A model generated the notes under the pieces. It saw only the letters and a program-made list of their open reading frames with translations. It was not told where the DNA came from and searched no databases. From positions 1-23,839 of the forward strand of contig JAGWHA010000008.1 of assembly GCA_028867095.1 (NCBI GenBank): 23,839 nt of DNA, read 5' to 3'. Of the stretch, positions 6,898 through 15,429 are shown piece by piece; position 1 is the first letter of the stretch; each line of letters opens with the position of its first letter. This DNA comes from Microcaldota archaeon. Lineage in GTDB: Archaea; Micrarchaeota; Micrarchaeia; Micrarchaeales; CABMGC01. The position numbers and the translations under genes were made by a program.

Positions 6898-7909
6898 ACA
6901 TGCAATAGAGATAGAGGGGCTCGTGAAGAGGTTCGGCACCTTCACCGCAGTAAACGACATCACGTTCAAGATAAAGAAGGGCGAGATCTTCGGGCTTCTC
7001 GGCCCGAACGGGGCGGGAAAGACCACAACGATAAACATGATACTCGGCCTGGTCAAGTCGACATCCGGGAGGATAATGGTAAACGGGCTTGACATAAAGA
7101 AGGAGGGGGAGAGGATAAAGCAGCTCATCGGCCTGATGACGCAGGAGACCGTGGTTGAGGGCGACCTCACCGCAAGGGAGAACCTCGAGATATTCGCCGA
7201 GCTCTACCATGTCTCCCCTCTGGAGGAGAGGAACAAGAGGATCGTCGAGGCGCTCAAGGAATCGGAGCTCACCGATTTCGCTAACAAGAAGGCCGGCACA
7301 TTCTCAGGGGGCATGAAGAGGAGGCTCGAACTCGTGAAATCGATGATCCAGCACCCGAGCATACTGATACTCGACGAGCCCACAACCGGGCTGGACATAC
7401 AGAACAGGGTCAACATGTGGAAGCACATAAGGGAGCTCAACGCCCTGGGAGTCACGATAATCCTCACGACGCAGTACCTCGAGGAGGCTGACACGCTCTG
7501 CGACAGGATTGCGATCATAGACCACGGAAAGATAAAGGCGATCGGCACGGTATCCGAGCTAAAGAAGGTGGTAGGGACCGGAAGGATACTCGAGATCGTC
7601 GCCGAGAACCATTCCGACGCCTCCGCTGTCGCGAACCTGCTGAGGACGGCCTTCAGGCTAAGACCCGAGATGAAGGTCGACAAGGTGACCGCGCTTGTCG
7701 GGGCAGGGAACGAGGAGAAGATAATGACAAAGCTGCTCGCCGCGCTCAACAGGAAGAGGATAAAGATCTCATCGGTCAGCATGCACATGCCGACGCTAGA
7801 CGACGTGTTCATGACTCTCACAGGGTCCTCGACCAGGGACACCACCCACGAGGACACATCATCCAGGATGGATGCGATGATGCGCGGGGGCGTGGGCGGC
7901 AGGAGGTAG
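6890..7909 (+). CDS. ABC transporter ATP-binding protein, DrrA/CcmA type
   Basis: Energises the ABC-2 permease encoded directly downstream. Walker A GPNGAGKT at 38-45, Q-loop Q85, signature SGGMKRR at 139-145, Walker B LILDEP with D162/E163 and D-loop TTGLD. The usual H-loop histidine is replaced by Gln in TTQYLEEAD, which is characteristic of DrrA-like drug and lipid exporters, so it should not be read as inactivation. The roughly 100 residues after the ATPase core form the DrrA-type C-terminal domain, ending in a Gly/Arg-rich tail. The start ATG lies inside the PadR gene. A Shine-Dalgarno site for the permease overlaps the end of this gene. Confidence 0.93.
   Translation: MVEHAIEIEGLVKRFGTFTAVNDITFKIKKGEIFGLLGPNGAGKTTTINMILGLVKSTSGRIMVNGLDIKKEGERIKQLIGLMTQETVVEGDLTARENLEIFAELYHVSPLEERNKRIVEALKESELTDFANKKAGTFSGGMKRRLELVKSMIQHPSILILDEPTTGLDIQNRVNMWKHIRELNALGVTIILTTQYLEEADTLCDRIAIIDHGKIKAIGTVSELKKVVGTGRILEIVAENHSDASAVANLLRTAFRLRPEMKVDKVTALVGAGNEEKIMTKLLAALNRKRIKISSVSMHMPTLDDVFMTLTGSSTRDTTHEDTSSRMDAMMRGGVGGRR
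7901..7907 (+). promoter_or_regulatory. Shine-Dalgarno site of ABC permease
   Basis: AGGAGGT lies 7 nt before the ATG at 7915 and overlaps the last codons of the ATPase gene. It shows that this organism uses SD-led translation inside operons although first genes appear leaderless. Confidence 0.75.
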
Positions 7910-7914
7910 ATGAA

Positions 7915-9048
7915 ATGAGTTTGGCAGGGGACACATTCACGCTCTACAAGAGGGAGATGCTCATCTTCCGGAGCAACCTCAGGGTCAACCTCGTAAGGTC
8001 GATAATGTTCCCTCTGGTGATAATACTCTTCTTCGGCAACGTCGGCTCCTCCATACTGAACGTGCCGATCGCCGTGGTCAACTACGCGAACAATCCGCAG
8101 TCCCTCATGCTCATCGGCACGCTGCAGTCAAACAACTACCTGCAGATAAGCTCGATAACCGACCAGCCCACGGCGCTCAATCTGCTCAAAAACGGGAAGG
8201 TGCAGCTTGTTGTGATAATACTCCCAACATTCCCAAGCTCACAGCCCGGGGTTCCTGGCGTCCAGGTCTACTACAGCAACACGCAGTTCTCGGTCACCAG
8301 CTTTGCGCTGCCCCTGATCAGCAGCGCGGCCTCAAAGTACACAAGCAACGTCCAGGCGGGGCAGCCCGGAGGGATCCAGACCCAGCAGAATCCCGCCGGC
8401 GAGGTGTCCTCCAACGCGCTCTACGCCTCGAAGGGAAGCTACAAGGACTTCCTTGTCGGGGGGATAGTCCCGATGGTGGTTGTCTTCAGCGCGCTCTTCG
8501 GGGGAGGGATCTCGCTCATCAGCGACAGGCAGATGGGCAACCTCAAGGCATTCTTCATAACCCCGATAAACAAGAACGCGATCGTGCTGAGCAGGATACT
8601 CTCCGGCGCGACGCAGGGGATACTCTTCGCCTTCCTCGCCCTTGGCATAGGGATACTTGACGGGGCGCAGCTTGCGGGGGGCTGGATTGCGCTGATATAC
8701 ATAGTGATTGTCTCGGTGATACTCAGCCTCGGGTTCATAGCGATTGCGGTGATGATCGCGTCAAAGATAAAGAGGGTGGACGCATACGCGATCTTCTCGC
8801 AGGTGGTCGGCCTTCCGCTCTGGTTCATCTCCGGCGGGATACTTCCGACGCAGAGCCTGCCCTCCTGGCTTGCATCGATCTCTGTGGTCGACCCCCTAAC
8901 TTACGCGAACACCGTGATAAGGGCGATCACGCTGCAGGGATTCATACCCATAAACACCCTGCTAGTCAACCTGGGCGTACTTGGCGCATTTGCAATAATA
9001 ATGATCTACATGAGCTTTAGGGTGTTCAACTCCTCAAACGAGGAATGA
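7915..9048 (+). CDS. ABC-2 type transporter permease
   Basis: A 377-aa permease with the ABC-2 layout. An N-terminal cytoplasmic segment (TLYKREMLIFRSNLRVN) precedes the first membrane helix (VRSIMFPLVIILFFGN). An extracytoplasmic domain of about 140 residues follows, then five helices between about 180 and the C-terminus (VPMVVVFSALFGGG, GILFAFLALGIGIL, ALIYIVIVSVILSLGF, PLWFISGGILP, LGVLGAFAIIMIYM). The segment GGISLISDRQMGNLKAFF is the conserved ABC-2 coupling region. With the upstream ATPase it should form a dimeric exporter. Substrate unknown; the linked exoprotein suggests cell-envelope transport or defence. Confidence 0.9.
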   Translation: MSLAGDTFTLYKREMLIFRSNLRVNLVRSIMFPLVIILFFGNVGSSILNVPIAVVNYANNPQSLMLIGTLQSNNYLQISSITDQPTALNLLKNGKVQLVVIILPTFPSSQPGVPGVQVYYSNTQFSVTSFALPLISSAASKYTSNVQAGQPGGIQTQQNPAGEVSSNALYASKGSYKDFLVGGIVPMVVVFSALFGGGISLISDRQMGNLKAFFITPINKNAIVLSRILSGATQGILFAFLALGIGILDGAQLAGGWIALIYIVIVSVILSLGFIAIAVMIASKIKRVDAYAIFSQVVGLPLWFISGGILPTQSLPSWLASISVVDPLTYANTVIRAITLQGFIPINTLLVNLGVLGAFAIIMIYMSFRVFNSSNEE

Positions 9049-9066
9049 TGCTAATAGGTGTCGTAT

Positions 9067-10692
9067 ATGGAAATGAAAAACGGATTTGGAATAATGGCGG
9101 CCTTTGCCGCAGTCAGCATGCTGCTGCTTTTGACGGGGACGGTGGGCGCAAACGGGGAGCTCTCGGTTACCAACCTTGCAATAACGCCGCAGCCGGTGCT
9201 TGCGGGGCAGAACTTCACGGTCTCCTTCCAGCTCTACAACTCGTATGGGGCGCTGCAGAACGTCAATCTGGGCCTCTCCGGCAGCTATCCCCTCCTAAAT
9301 TACTCGCCGATCGGCACCCAGCTGATAAGCTCGATAAGCCCGGGGCTCTACGGGGGAGTGGGATCATTTTTCCAGTACCACCTGCACGTCCCGACTAACA
9401 TCCAGTCCGGGACCTACACCCTCTACGTCACTGCGACATACCAGATAAGCACCACATCGGGCGGAAGCTCAACGACTGTTGCGGCGTCGTCAAACATACC
9501 GATAACATTCTACATAAGCGGGGTGCCCAGCATAACGCTGACTGCAAGCCCGATCACCACGGTGGTCCCGGGAAGCCAGTCGAACATACAGATAGACGCG
9601 TTCAATTCCGGAACTGCGTCGGCGACAAATGTGAACGTTACCGTGCTGAGCAACGCCAACTTCACGGTATCCGGGACCCCCACATTCAACCTCGGCACCA
9701 TCTCCGGAGGGGCATCCGCAAGCGCAACTGCGACGCTGCAGGCAAACAGCACGATGATGGGCGGGCAGAACTACATACCTGTTAGGCTCAGATACACCAC
9801 CCAGTACGGCGCGAACGTCACCAAGATCATCAACGTTCCCATCAGCGTGATCGTCAACGCCCCGAATCTGATACCGAGCATAATCGCATCGCAGCCGCAG
9901 ACGCTGTATGCTGGATCCAACCAGACCCTTAGCGTCTCGATCCAAAACATCGGCCTCGGGGTCGCAAAGAACGTGACTATCAGCTTTGTGGGAACGCAGA
10001 ACATAACAGTGGGCAGCTCCGCCTCAAGCATCTTCATAGGGACGATGCAGCCCGGCGCCTCCCAGACGCAGTCGGTGTTCATCTCCGCAAGCAAGTACGA
10101 CAACCAGACCCGCTACAGGGTGCCCGTGGAGCTGAGCTACTCTAACGCGAACTACCAGATCAGGGTGCAAAAGACCCTCTACCTGAACGTGACCCTCCAG
10201 AACTCCGCCATATACAACGTGACCGGCGTCAGCGGAACGCTCCTTCCTGGAGCGACATACGTCCCCCTCACATTCAGGATAAGGAACATCGGGGGGCAGA
10301 CCGCGCAGCAGGTCACATTCAGCTTGCAGAGCATCTACCCGATAGTCCCGGCATCGCCCAACCAGTACCTCGCGCAGCTTGCGCCTGGCCAGAGCGCGAA
10401 CGTCACATTCTACGTGAACGTTGACGCCCAGGGCAACGGCGGAAGCTATCCCGTGACAGTATACGAGCAGTGGTCCCAGCCCAACGGCGCAACGAGCCAG
10501 CAATACAGCAGCTCGCAGAATTACTACGCAGTGGTCGGGCTCACATCGCCTTCGGGCGGCGGTGGCGGCATAACCGCTTACCTTGTCATAGGCGCCGTGA
10601 TAATCGCGGTGGCAGGCTACCTCTTCTGGAAGAGGCACCCGACGCTAAGGGGCATAAGGCTGGGGGGCAAGAAGGAGAAGGGGCCAAAGTGA
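9067..10692 (+). CDS. Exported COG1361-like repeat protein with C-terminal anchor
   Basis: The start is taken as ATG 9067 (an SD-like TAGGTG lies just upstream); GTG 9058 and ATG 9073 are alternatives. A signal peptide (GIMAAFAAVSMLLLLTGTVGA) precedes about 460 residues of tandem beta-sandwich modules. The pattern PxxLxAGxNxTxxxxIxNxGxxxAxNVTxS recurs at least three times (for example SGTASATNVNVTV, GLGVAKNVTISF, GGQTAQQVTFSL), as in NEW3/CARDB and COG1361 S-layer-like proteins. Many NxS/T sequons are present. A Gly-rich linker, one membrane helix (AYLVIGAVIIAVAGYLFW) and a basic tail (KKEKGPK) end the protein. It begins 18 bp after the permease stop; archaeal COG1361 proteins are often encoded beside ABC exporters. 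An accessory role in transport is inference. Confidence 0.82.
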   Translation: MEMKNGFGIMAAFAAVSMLLLLTGTVGANGELSVTNLAITPQPVLAGQNFTVSFQLYNSYGALQNVNLGLSGSYPLLNYSPIGTQLISSISPGLYGGVGSFFQYHLHVPTNIQSGTYTLYVTATYQISTTSGGSSTTVAASSNIPITFYISGVPSITLTASPITTVVPGSQSNIQIDAFNSGTASATNVNVTVLSNANFTVSGTPTFNLGTISGGASASATATLQANSTMMGGQNYIPVRLRYTTQYGANVTKIINVPISVIVNAPNLIPSIIASQPQTLYAGSNQTLSVSIQNIGLGVAKNVTISFVGTQNITVGSSASSIFIGTMQPGASQTQSVFISASKYDNQTRYRVPVELSYSNANYQIRVQKTLYLNVTLQNSAIYNVTGVSGTLLPGATYVPLTFRIRNIGGQTAQQVTFSLQSIYPIVPASPNQYLAQLAPGQSANVTFYVNVDAQGNGGSYPVTVYEQWSQPNGATSQQYSSSQNYYAVVGLTSPSGGGGGITAYLVIGAVIIAVAGYLFWKRHPTLRGIRLGGKKEKGPK

Positions 10693-11655
10693 TCAGATCG
10701 TGACCCCAAAGTAGACCCTTGCGATGGTCCCGATGACTATGGTTATAAGGGCGGTGCCGAGCGTGACCGCCACCATCTCCTGCGTCCTGTGCCTGATGCT
10801 CGTGTCGCTCACGACCGCGATCACGGTAGAGGCGAGGATCAATGTTATGACGTCGAGCAGGACCGCGAGCAGTATGCCGATGTATCCGCTGAAGCCCAGC
10901 AGGAAGGGGATGACCGGTATGAGCGCCCCCATGAAGTAGAACACCCCAGTGTAGTAGGCGTCCTTTGACGGCTCGGTCATCGCGGATTTCTGCTGGGAAC
11001 CCTCCTCGATCGCCTTTGTGACGATGTTCTGGGACTTGGACGCGAGGTAAACTCCGCCGGCCATGGAGAAGGTCCCGGCCACTCCCACTATTATCCCGCC
11101 GACTATGACTATCGCAGGCGAGGTCGCAAACGCCGCGATTCCCGTGACTGCGGCGAGCACCTCGACGAGGCTGTCGCTGAGCCCAAGCACGATCGAATTT
11201 ATGTACGCAAGGCTCCCCTTGTTCGACTCGACCTCGCGCAGCAGGCTTCTCTCATGCGTCTTCTCCTCCTCTATTATCGCATTGACGGACCTGATGCCGG
11301 ACGGCCCAAAGATCCCGGACTCCACCGCCCTCTCGTAAGCGGCGATCCCGTCGATCTCGTGCCTCTCAAGCAGCTTGGTCATAAACGACGGGCCAAGTAT
11401 CCTCTTTATCATCCTAAATCCAAGGACCCTAAGCGGCACGAGCATCGGCTTCTTCGGAAACGCCCCCCCTTCCATGAGGATCTTCTCCCAGACGACCATG
11501 TGCCCGCTCTCCATCTTCGCAAGCTTTTCGAAGAGGATCCTGAGCCCGCGGTGGCGCTCGCCCTTTGCGAGCTCCGAATACACCGTGTAGTCCACGTATT
11601 CGTCAGCAAAGAACTGGTGGGCCAGCTCGGTCTTGCGCTCCTGCCTAGATGCCAT
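10693..11655 (-). CDS. Membrane-bound ferritin: ferritin-like domain fused to VIT1/CCC1 transporter
   Basis: The N-terminal half (residues 1-135) is a rubrerythrin/ferritin-like four-helix domain with two ExxH di-iron motifs (E49-S-G-H52, and a second in IIEEEKTHERSLL) plus E19 and the helix ERHEIDGIAAYERAVE. The C-terminal half is a CCC1/VIT1 iron/manganese transporter with five predicted helices, including GLSDSLVEVLAAVTGIAAF and GGIIVGVAGTFSMAGGVYL. This matches the MbfA/erythrin-vacuolar iron transport architecture, which exports or sequesters iron under iron or peroxide stress. I take the ATG at 11655; a TTG nine bases upstream (11664) is possible. It ends 1 bp after the convergent COG1361-like gene. 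The promoter is shared with the divergent PLD-like gene. Confidence 0.88.
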   Translation of the reverse strand: MASRQERKTELAHQFFADEYVDYTVYSELAKGERHRGLRILFEKLAKMESGHMVVWEKILMEGGAFPKKPMLVPLRVLGFRMIKRILGPSFMTKLLERHEIDGIAAYERAVESGIFGPSGIRSVNAIIEEEKTHERSLLREVESNKGSLAYINSIVLGLSDSLVEVLAAVTGIAAFATSPAIVIVGGIIVGVAGTFSMAGGVYLASKSQNIVTKAIEEGSQQKSAMTEPSKDAYYTGVFYFMGALIPVIPFLLGFSGYIGILLAVLLDVITLILASTVIAVVSDTSIRHRTQEMVAVTLGTALITIVIGTIARVYFGVTI

Positions 11656-11663
11656 GAAAATCA

Positions 11664-11671
11664 ATTTATAT
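11664..11671 (+). promoter_or_regulatory. TATA box of PLD-like gene
   Basis: ATTTATAT is centred about 25 bp before the ATG at 11692, so that gene is probably leaderless. The box lies only 9 bp outside the divergent ferritin gene. Confidence 0.55.
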
Positions 11672-11683
11672 CATTGCCGATTC

Positions 11684-11692
11684 ATTTAATTA
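11684..11692 (-). promoter_or_regulatory. TATA-like box of ferritin-VIT1 gene
   Basis: On the minus strand TAATTAAAT predicts initiation near 11661, about 6 nt before the ATG at 11655. It abuts the start codon of the divergent gene, so the two promoters interlock. Confidence 0.4.
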
Positions 11693-12255
11693 TGCTCCAT
11701 ATATTTAAGACTCCCTCTTACTCCGGAAAGAACGTCCACAGATATGTAGAGAAGCTGATCAGGAACGGGAAGGAGATCCTAATCGTCTCCCCATACATCG
11801 ATTGCCACTACGCAAGCTACCTCCTTCGCCACTCGGGAGGGAAGAGATTTTACATAATCTCCTCATCGCTTGACCGTGGCGCAAGGCGGCTGCTTGAAAA
11901 AGGCCGCTTCCCAACGGGCCTGCTTGCCTCCACCATTCTTTTTGCGATTGCCGACTCTCTTCTCTACTATCTTGGGCTCTACCTCTATGCGGGCCTGCTC
12001 AGCGCAATCATACTGCTGCTTGCGATCGCAACCGCATTCATTGCGGCAAAGAAGCCCACAAACATAATGCTCAAGGTCCCAAGGGAGTTTGTCCACGCAA
12101 AGCTCTACATCTCAGAGAGCGAGGCGATACGCGGCTCGGCAAACCTGACATACCGCGGGCAGCACGAAAACGTCGAGCACGTTGAGGTCGACTACGATAA
12201 GCAGGAGATAAACCGTTTGAGGGGCCAGTTCTGGGAGATGTGGAGGGGCGCATAG
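11692..12255 (+). CDS. PLD-like domain protein interrupted by a two-helix membrane hairpin
   Basis: The frame is open upstream into the opposite-strand ferritin gene. The real start is set at ATG 11692 by the TATA at 11664-11671, giving 187 aa. Residues 1-70 carry the PLD-like opening (EILIVSPYIDCHYASYLLR, then RFYIISSSLDRGARRLL). Residues about 76-119 form two hydrophobic helices. Residues 128-187 resume the PLD fold with H135-A-K137-x4-E142 (an HKD variant with Glu for Asp), GSANLTYRG at 148-156 and a conserved E-N-V-E segment. One HKD-type motif implies activity only as a dimer, as in Nuc-type nucleases. A membrane-tethered nuclease or phosphodiesterase is plausible; the substrate is unknown. 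Confidence 0.75.
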   Translation: MLHIFKTPSYSGKNVHRYVEKLIRNGKEILIVSPYIDCHYASYLLRHSGGKRFYIISSSLDRGARRLLEKGRFPTGLLASTILFAIADSLLYYLGLYLYAGLLSAIILLLAIATAFIAAKKPTNIMLKVPREFVHAKLYISESEAIRGSANLTYRGQHENVEHVEVDYDKQEINRLRGQFWEMWRGA

Positions 12256-12295
12256 GAATATTATTAAGCTTGGCATTGGAAAGATGTGTGATGCT

Positions 12296-14815
12296 ATGAC
12301 CACTGGCCATGAAACTCTCGGCGACAACGTTGTCCCGGTCAACTACAAGCTCGTCTTTGTTCCGGACCTAAAGACCTTCAAGACAAAGGTGTTCGAGGAC
12401 ATAACATGCCGCGTGAAGAGGCCGACAAGGACGATCGTGATCAATGCAAAGGAGATCGAGTTTGAGGGCGCATCGGTCTTCGCAAACGGGAGGGTCCAGG
12501 AGGCAAAAATTTCTATAGATAAAAAATCAAGCAGGGCAAGTTTTTCATTCAGGCAGAGCGTAAGCGGGGAGATACAGCTCGCCATGACCTCGGTGTGCGA
12601 AAACAACGACCGGATGTACGGCTTCTACAGGAGCAAGTACACAGATCATGGGAAGGAGAGGCACATCCTCACAACTCAGTTTGAGGCGCCGAACGCAAGG
12701 GCGGCCTTCCCGTGCTTCGACGAGCCCTCCTTCAAGGCGACATTCGATGTCTCGTTCATAATCGACCGCAGGCTTGACGCCATCTCAAACATGCCGATCA
12801 AGGAGACGAGCAACCTCGACAAGGGGAGGAAGATCGTGCGCTTCGAGAAGAGCGCGAAGATGTCCACCTATCTGCTCTACCTGTTTGTCGGGAATTATGA
12901 ATCGATAGGGACCAACCTCGGCAAACTGAAGCTGCGGGCGATAACCGTTCCTGGCCAAATCGAATACGTGAAGACGTCCCTTGAGTATGCAAAGAAGTTC
13001 CTTGACTGGCAGCAGAGATACTTTGGGATAGACTTCCCGCTTCCAAAGCTCGACTTCATAGGGATACCGGACTTCGCCGCAGGGGCCATGGAGAACTGGG
13101 GCGCGATAACCTTCAGGGAGATAGCATTTGCGATAACAAGGGAGAGCTCCGCCGCAATCAGGCAGCAGGCTTCCGAGACAATCTCGCACGAGATAACCCA
13201 CCAATGGTTCGGGGACCTCGTCACGATGAAGTGGTGGAACGATTTGTGGCTCAACGAGAGCTTCGCCACGTTCCTGGGCTGCAAGGCGGTGGACGAGGTC
13301 TTTCCGGAGTGGGATTTTGAGGTGCAGTATGTGGATGAGGCGATCGGAGCGGCGCTCGCCGCCGACGCGCTGAAGAGCACGCATCCGATCAGCGTGCACA
13401 TAAACTCGCCCGACCAGATAGACTCCATATTCGACGCAATAAGCTACGAGAAGGGGGGAAGCGTCCTCTACATGCTCGAAGACTACGTCGGGAAGGAGAC
13501 ATTTAGGAAAGGGCTCCACAGATATCTATCCAGGCATGCCTACTCCAACGCGACAAAAGAGGATCTTTGGAATGCGATACAGGAGGAGGCGCGCAAGTCC
13601 GGGAAAAAGCTTAAGGTCTCAAAGCTCATGACCAGCTGGGTGACAAAGGCGGGGCATCCGGTCGTGGACGTAAAGCGGGCAAAGGGGGGATTTTTGCTCT
13701 CGCAGAAGAGATTCACGCTGCTTGGCGACATGAGCGACTTCTGGCCGATCCCGATACACTACATGACAGGGGATGGCGAGGGCATGCTGCTCATGGAAAA
13801 GAGGGAGCAGCTGATAAGGACAGATTCGCCCTACATAAAGCTCAACTATGGGCAGAAGGGGGTCTACCGCGTGAAATACGAGGGGAGAATCCTCGAGCAT
13901 CTTGGAAAGCTGATAAGGGAGAAGAAGCTTGCCGCGCTTGATGCGTGGGGCATAGAAAACGACCTTTTCTCATTTGCGAGGTCAGGCAGGCTGCCAGTAA
14001 CAGACTACCTTGATTTCGTCGAAAAGTACTGCTTCGGGCTGAGCTACCCCCTAAGCTCAAACATCTCCGGCCACCTGGGATGGTTCTTCAACATGACCTA
14101 CGGGACAAGGCTTGAGGACGCCGTGAAGAAAGTCTTTGTTGATTTCAATAAGGACCAGTTAAGGATACTTGGCTGGGCCGCAAGGAAGGGCGAGAGGGAG
14201 ATAGACACCATGCTAAGGGGCGGCGTGATCGCAAATCTCGGGATTGCTGAGGACGCGCAGACTGTGAAGCGCGCAAAGAGGCTTTTCGACGAATACAGGA
14301 AATCCGGAAGGGGAATAGATCCAAATATCAGGGGCGCAATATTCTCAACCGTAGCGTGGAACTTTGGCCCAGGCAACTTCAGGTTCTTTTTCGAGCGCTA
14401 CAAGAAGGAGAAGTTCCCAGAAGAGCAAAGAAGGCTCCTCGGCGCGCTCAGCGCATTCAAGGACAAGGGCGCCATCGTGCGCTCGCTGAAGATCGCATAC
14501 TCAAGGGACGTTAGGCTCCAGGATTCGATGATAATACCGATAAGGATGAGCGCAAACCTTGCCGGAAGGGACCTTTATTGGCCCTGGATTAAAAAGAACT
14601 GGAAACAGCTTGTAAAGAGATACGACAGCGGGACCCACATGCTTTCAAGATTCCCTGAGGGCCTCTCCTTCATGCACGACAAAAAGGCGAGGGAGGGGAT
14701 AGTCAGCTTCTTCGCAAAGAAAGGCAACATGAGGGAGGACATACGAAGGTCGCTGAACCAGACTCTGGAGAGGATAGATGCGAACATAAAGTTCTTCGAG
14801 AAGAACAAAATTTGA
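12296..14815 (+). CDS. M1-family zinc aminopeptidase (tricorn-interacting factor F2/F3-like)
   Basis: Removes N-terminal residues from peptides in the cytosol, downstream of proteasome or tricorn. The exopeptidase motif GAMENWG lies at 263-269. The zinc site is HEITH with H298, E299, H302, and E321 within WLNESFATFLG. The catalytic Tyr is Y384 in SYEKGGSVLYML. A beta-domain N-terminus (residues 1-190) and a long helical C-terminal ERAP1-like domain (about 520-839) complete the usual architecture; the length near 840 aa fits aminopeptidase N and factors F2/F3. No signal peptide is seen. The TATA-like TTATTAAG (12261-12268) favours the ATG at 12296; an in-frame ATG at 12284 adds four residues. 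No tricorn core gene is in the window. Confidence 0.92.
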   Translation: MTTGHETLGDNVVPVNYKLVFVPDLKTFKTKVFEDITCRVKRPTRTIVINAKEIEFEGASVFANGRVQEAKISIDKKSSRASFSFRQSVSGEIQLAMTSVCENNDRMYGFYRSKYTDHGKERHILTTQFEAPNARAAFPCFDEPSFKATFDVSFIIDRRLDAISNMPIKETSNLDKGRKIVRFEKSAKMSTYLLYLFVGNYESIGTNLGKLKLRAITVPGQIEYVKTSLEYAKKFLDWQQRYFGIDFPLPKLDFIGIPDFAAGAMENWGAITFREIAFAITRESSAAIRQQASETISHEITHQWFGDLVTMKWWNDLWLNESFATFLGCKAVDEVFPEWDFEVQYVDEAIGAALAADALKSTHPISVHINSPDQIDSIFDAISYEKGGSVLYMLEDYVGKETFRKGLHRYLSRHAYSNATKEDLWNAIQEEARKSGKKLKVSKLMTSWVTKAGHPVVDVKRAKGGFLLSQKRFTLLGDMSDFWPIPIHYMTGDGEGMLLMEKREQLIRTDSPYIKLNYGQKGVYRVKYEGRILEHLGKLIREKKLAALDAWGIENDLFSFARSGRLPVTDYLDFVEKYCFGLSYPLSSNISGHLGWFFNMTYGTRLEDAVKKVFVDFNKDQLRILGWAARKGEREIDTMLRGGVIANLGIAEDAQTVKRAKRLFDEYRKSGRGIDPNIRGAIFSTVAWNFGPGNFRFFFERYKKEKFPEEQRRLLGALSAFKDKGAIVRSLKIAYSRDVRLQDSMIIPIRMSANLAGRDLYWPWIKKNWKQLVKRYDSGTHMLSRFPEGLSFMHDKKAREGIVSFFAKKGNMREDIRRSLNQTLERIDANIKFFEKNKI

Positions 14816-14882
14816 CACCTTGGTCGCGAATAATCTTTCTAACTTCAGATGTCTTTTGCAATTTTTCGCCCTACACCATGTA

Positions 14883-15341
14883 TCAATTTCCAACTTTTAT
14901 TTTCTTTGCATCTCTTATTATTTCTTCTAAATAGACTTTCGACAAGAGCCTTTGATATGTTGATGGACTGCGCTCGAGAAGAGAGGCATCTACGGCTTTA
15001 GTCGTAGCCTCTTGCAAAGTGAGACCTACAGCTTTTAATGCGCTTTTAGTCTGTTTTCTCTCACGAATAACCAATATAAATTCAGTCAAAAGGGAACCCA
15101 AATAGGTTGCACCAGTGAAGATCATGGCAAGCTCAGCATACGGGCTTTTTGTAGCACCATAAATTCCCCCCGTAACAATTGCTGGGACAAGAGAAATTCT
15201 ATTTGTCTTATCCAATCCACGCAAAACCTTTTTTAAAACCAAATCATCAGTGAAATTCATTATAGCATCGGTTCTCGAGTCCATCTCATTAAAAAACCTT
15301 GATACCGTATTTTTTATTTCTTTTAATTTTTCCTTCTGCAT
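14883..15341 (-). CDS. Unknown AT-rich small membrane protein
   Basis: 152 aa. The N-terminal 50 residues are charged and helical (KEKLKEIKNTVSRFFNEMD). Two hydrophobic segments follow (ISLVPAIVTGGIYGA and AELAMIFTGATYLGSLLTEFI), then a basic, helical cytoplasmic tail of about 60 residues. A TATA box at 15370-15377 predicts a leader of about 5 nt. The gene is clearly more AT-rich than both neighbours and uses A/T-ending codons, consistent with recent acquisition. It is convergent with the aminopeptidase gene. I do not recognise the family. Confidence 0.65.
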   Translation of the reverse strand: MQKEKLKEIKNTVSRFFNEMDSRTDAIMNFTDDLVLKKVLRGLDKTNRISLVPAIVTGGIYGATKSPYAELAMIFTGATYLGSLLTEFILVIRERKQTKSALKAVGLTLQEATTKAVDASLLERSPSTYQRLLSKVYLEEIIRDAKKIKVGN

Positions 15342-15369
15342 ACAATCTAAGGAATCATAAATTTTCTAG

Positions 15370-15377
15370 TTTATAAA
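15370..15377 (-). promoter_or_regulatory. TATA box of the 14883-15341 gene
   Basis: A palindromic TTTATAAA centred about 32 bp before the ATG at 15341. Confidence 0.55.
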
Positions 15378-15429
15378 GATTGCTAAATGAGCGTTTTCAG
15401 CAGAAACATTTGCTTTTTGCAACTATAAT

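Noticed and set aside
7440..7500. ABC ATPase inactivated by loss of the H-loop histidine
   Set aside because: Gln in TTQYLEEAD is normal for DrrA-type ATPases; all other motifs are intact.
11254..11691. N-terminal extension of the PLD-like protein
   Set aside because: The frame is open upstream but lies antisense within the ferritin-VIT1 gene, is Pro/Arg/Leu-rich like a shadow, and the TATA supports ATG 11692.
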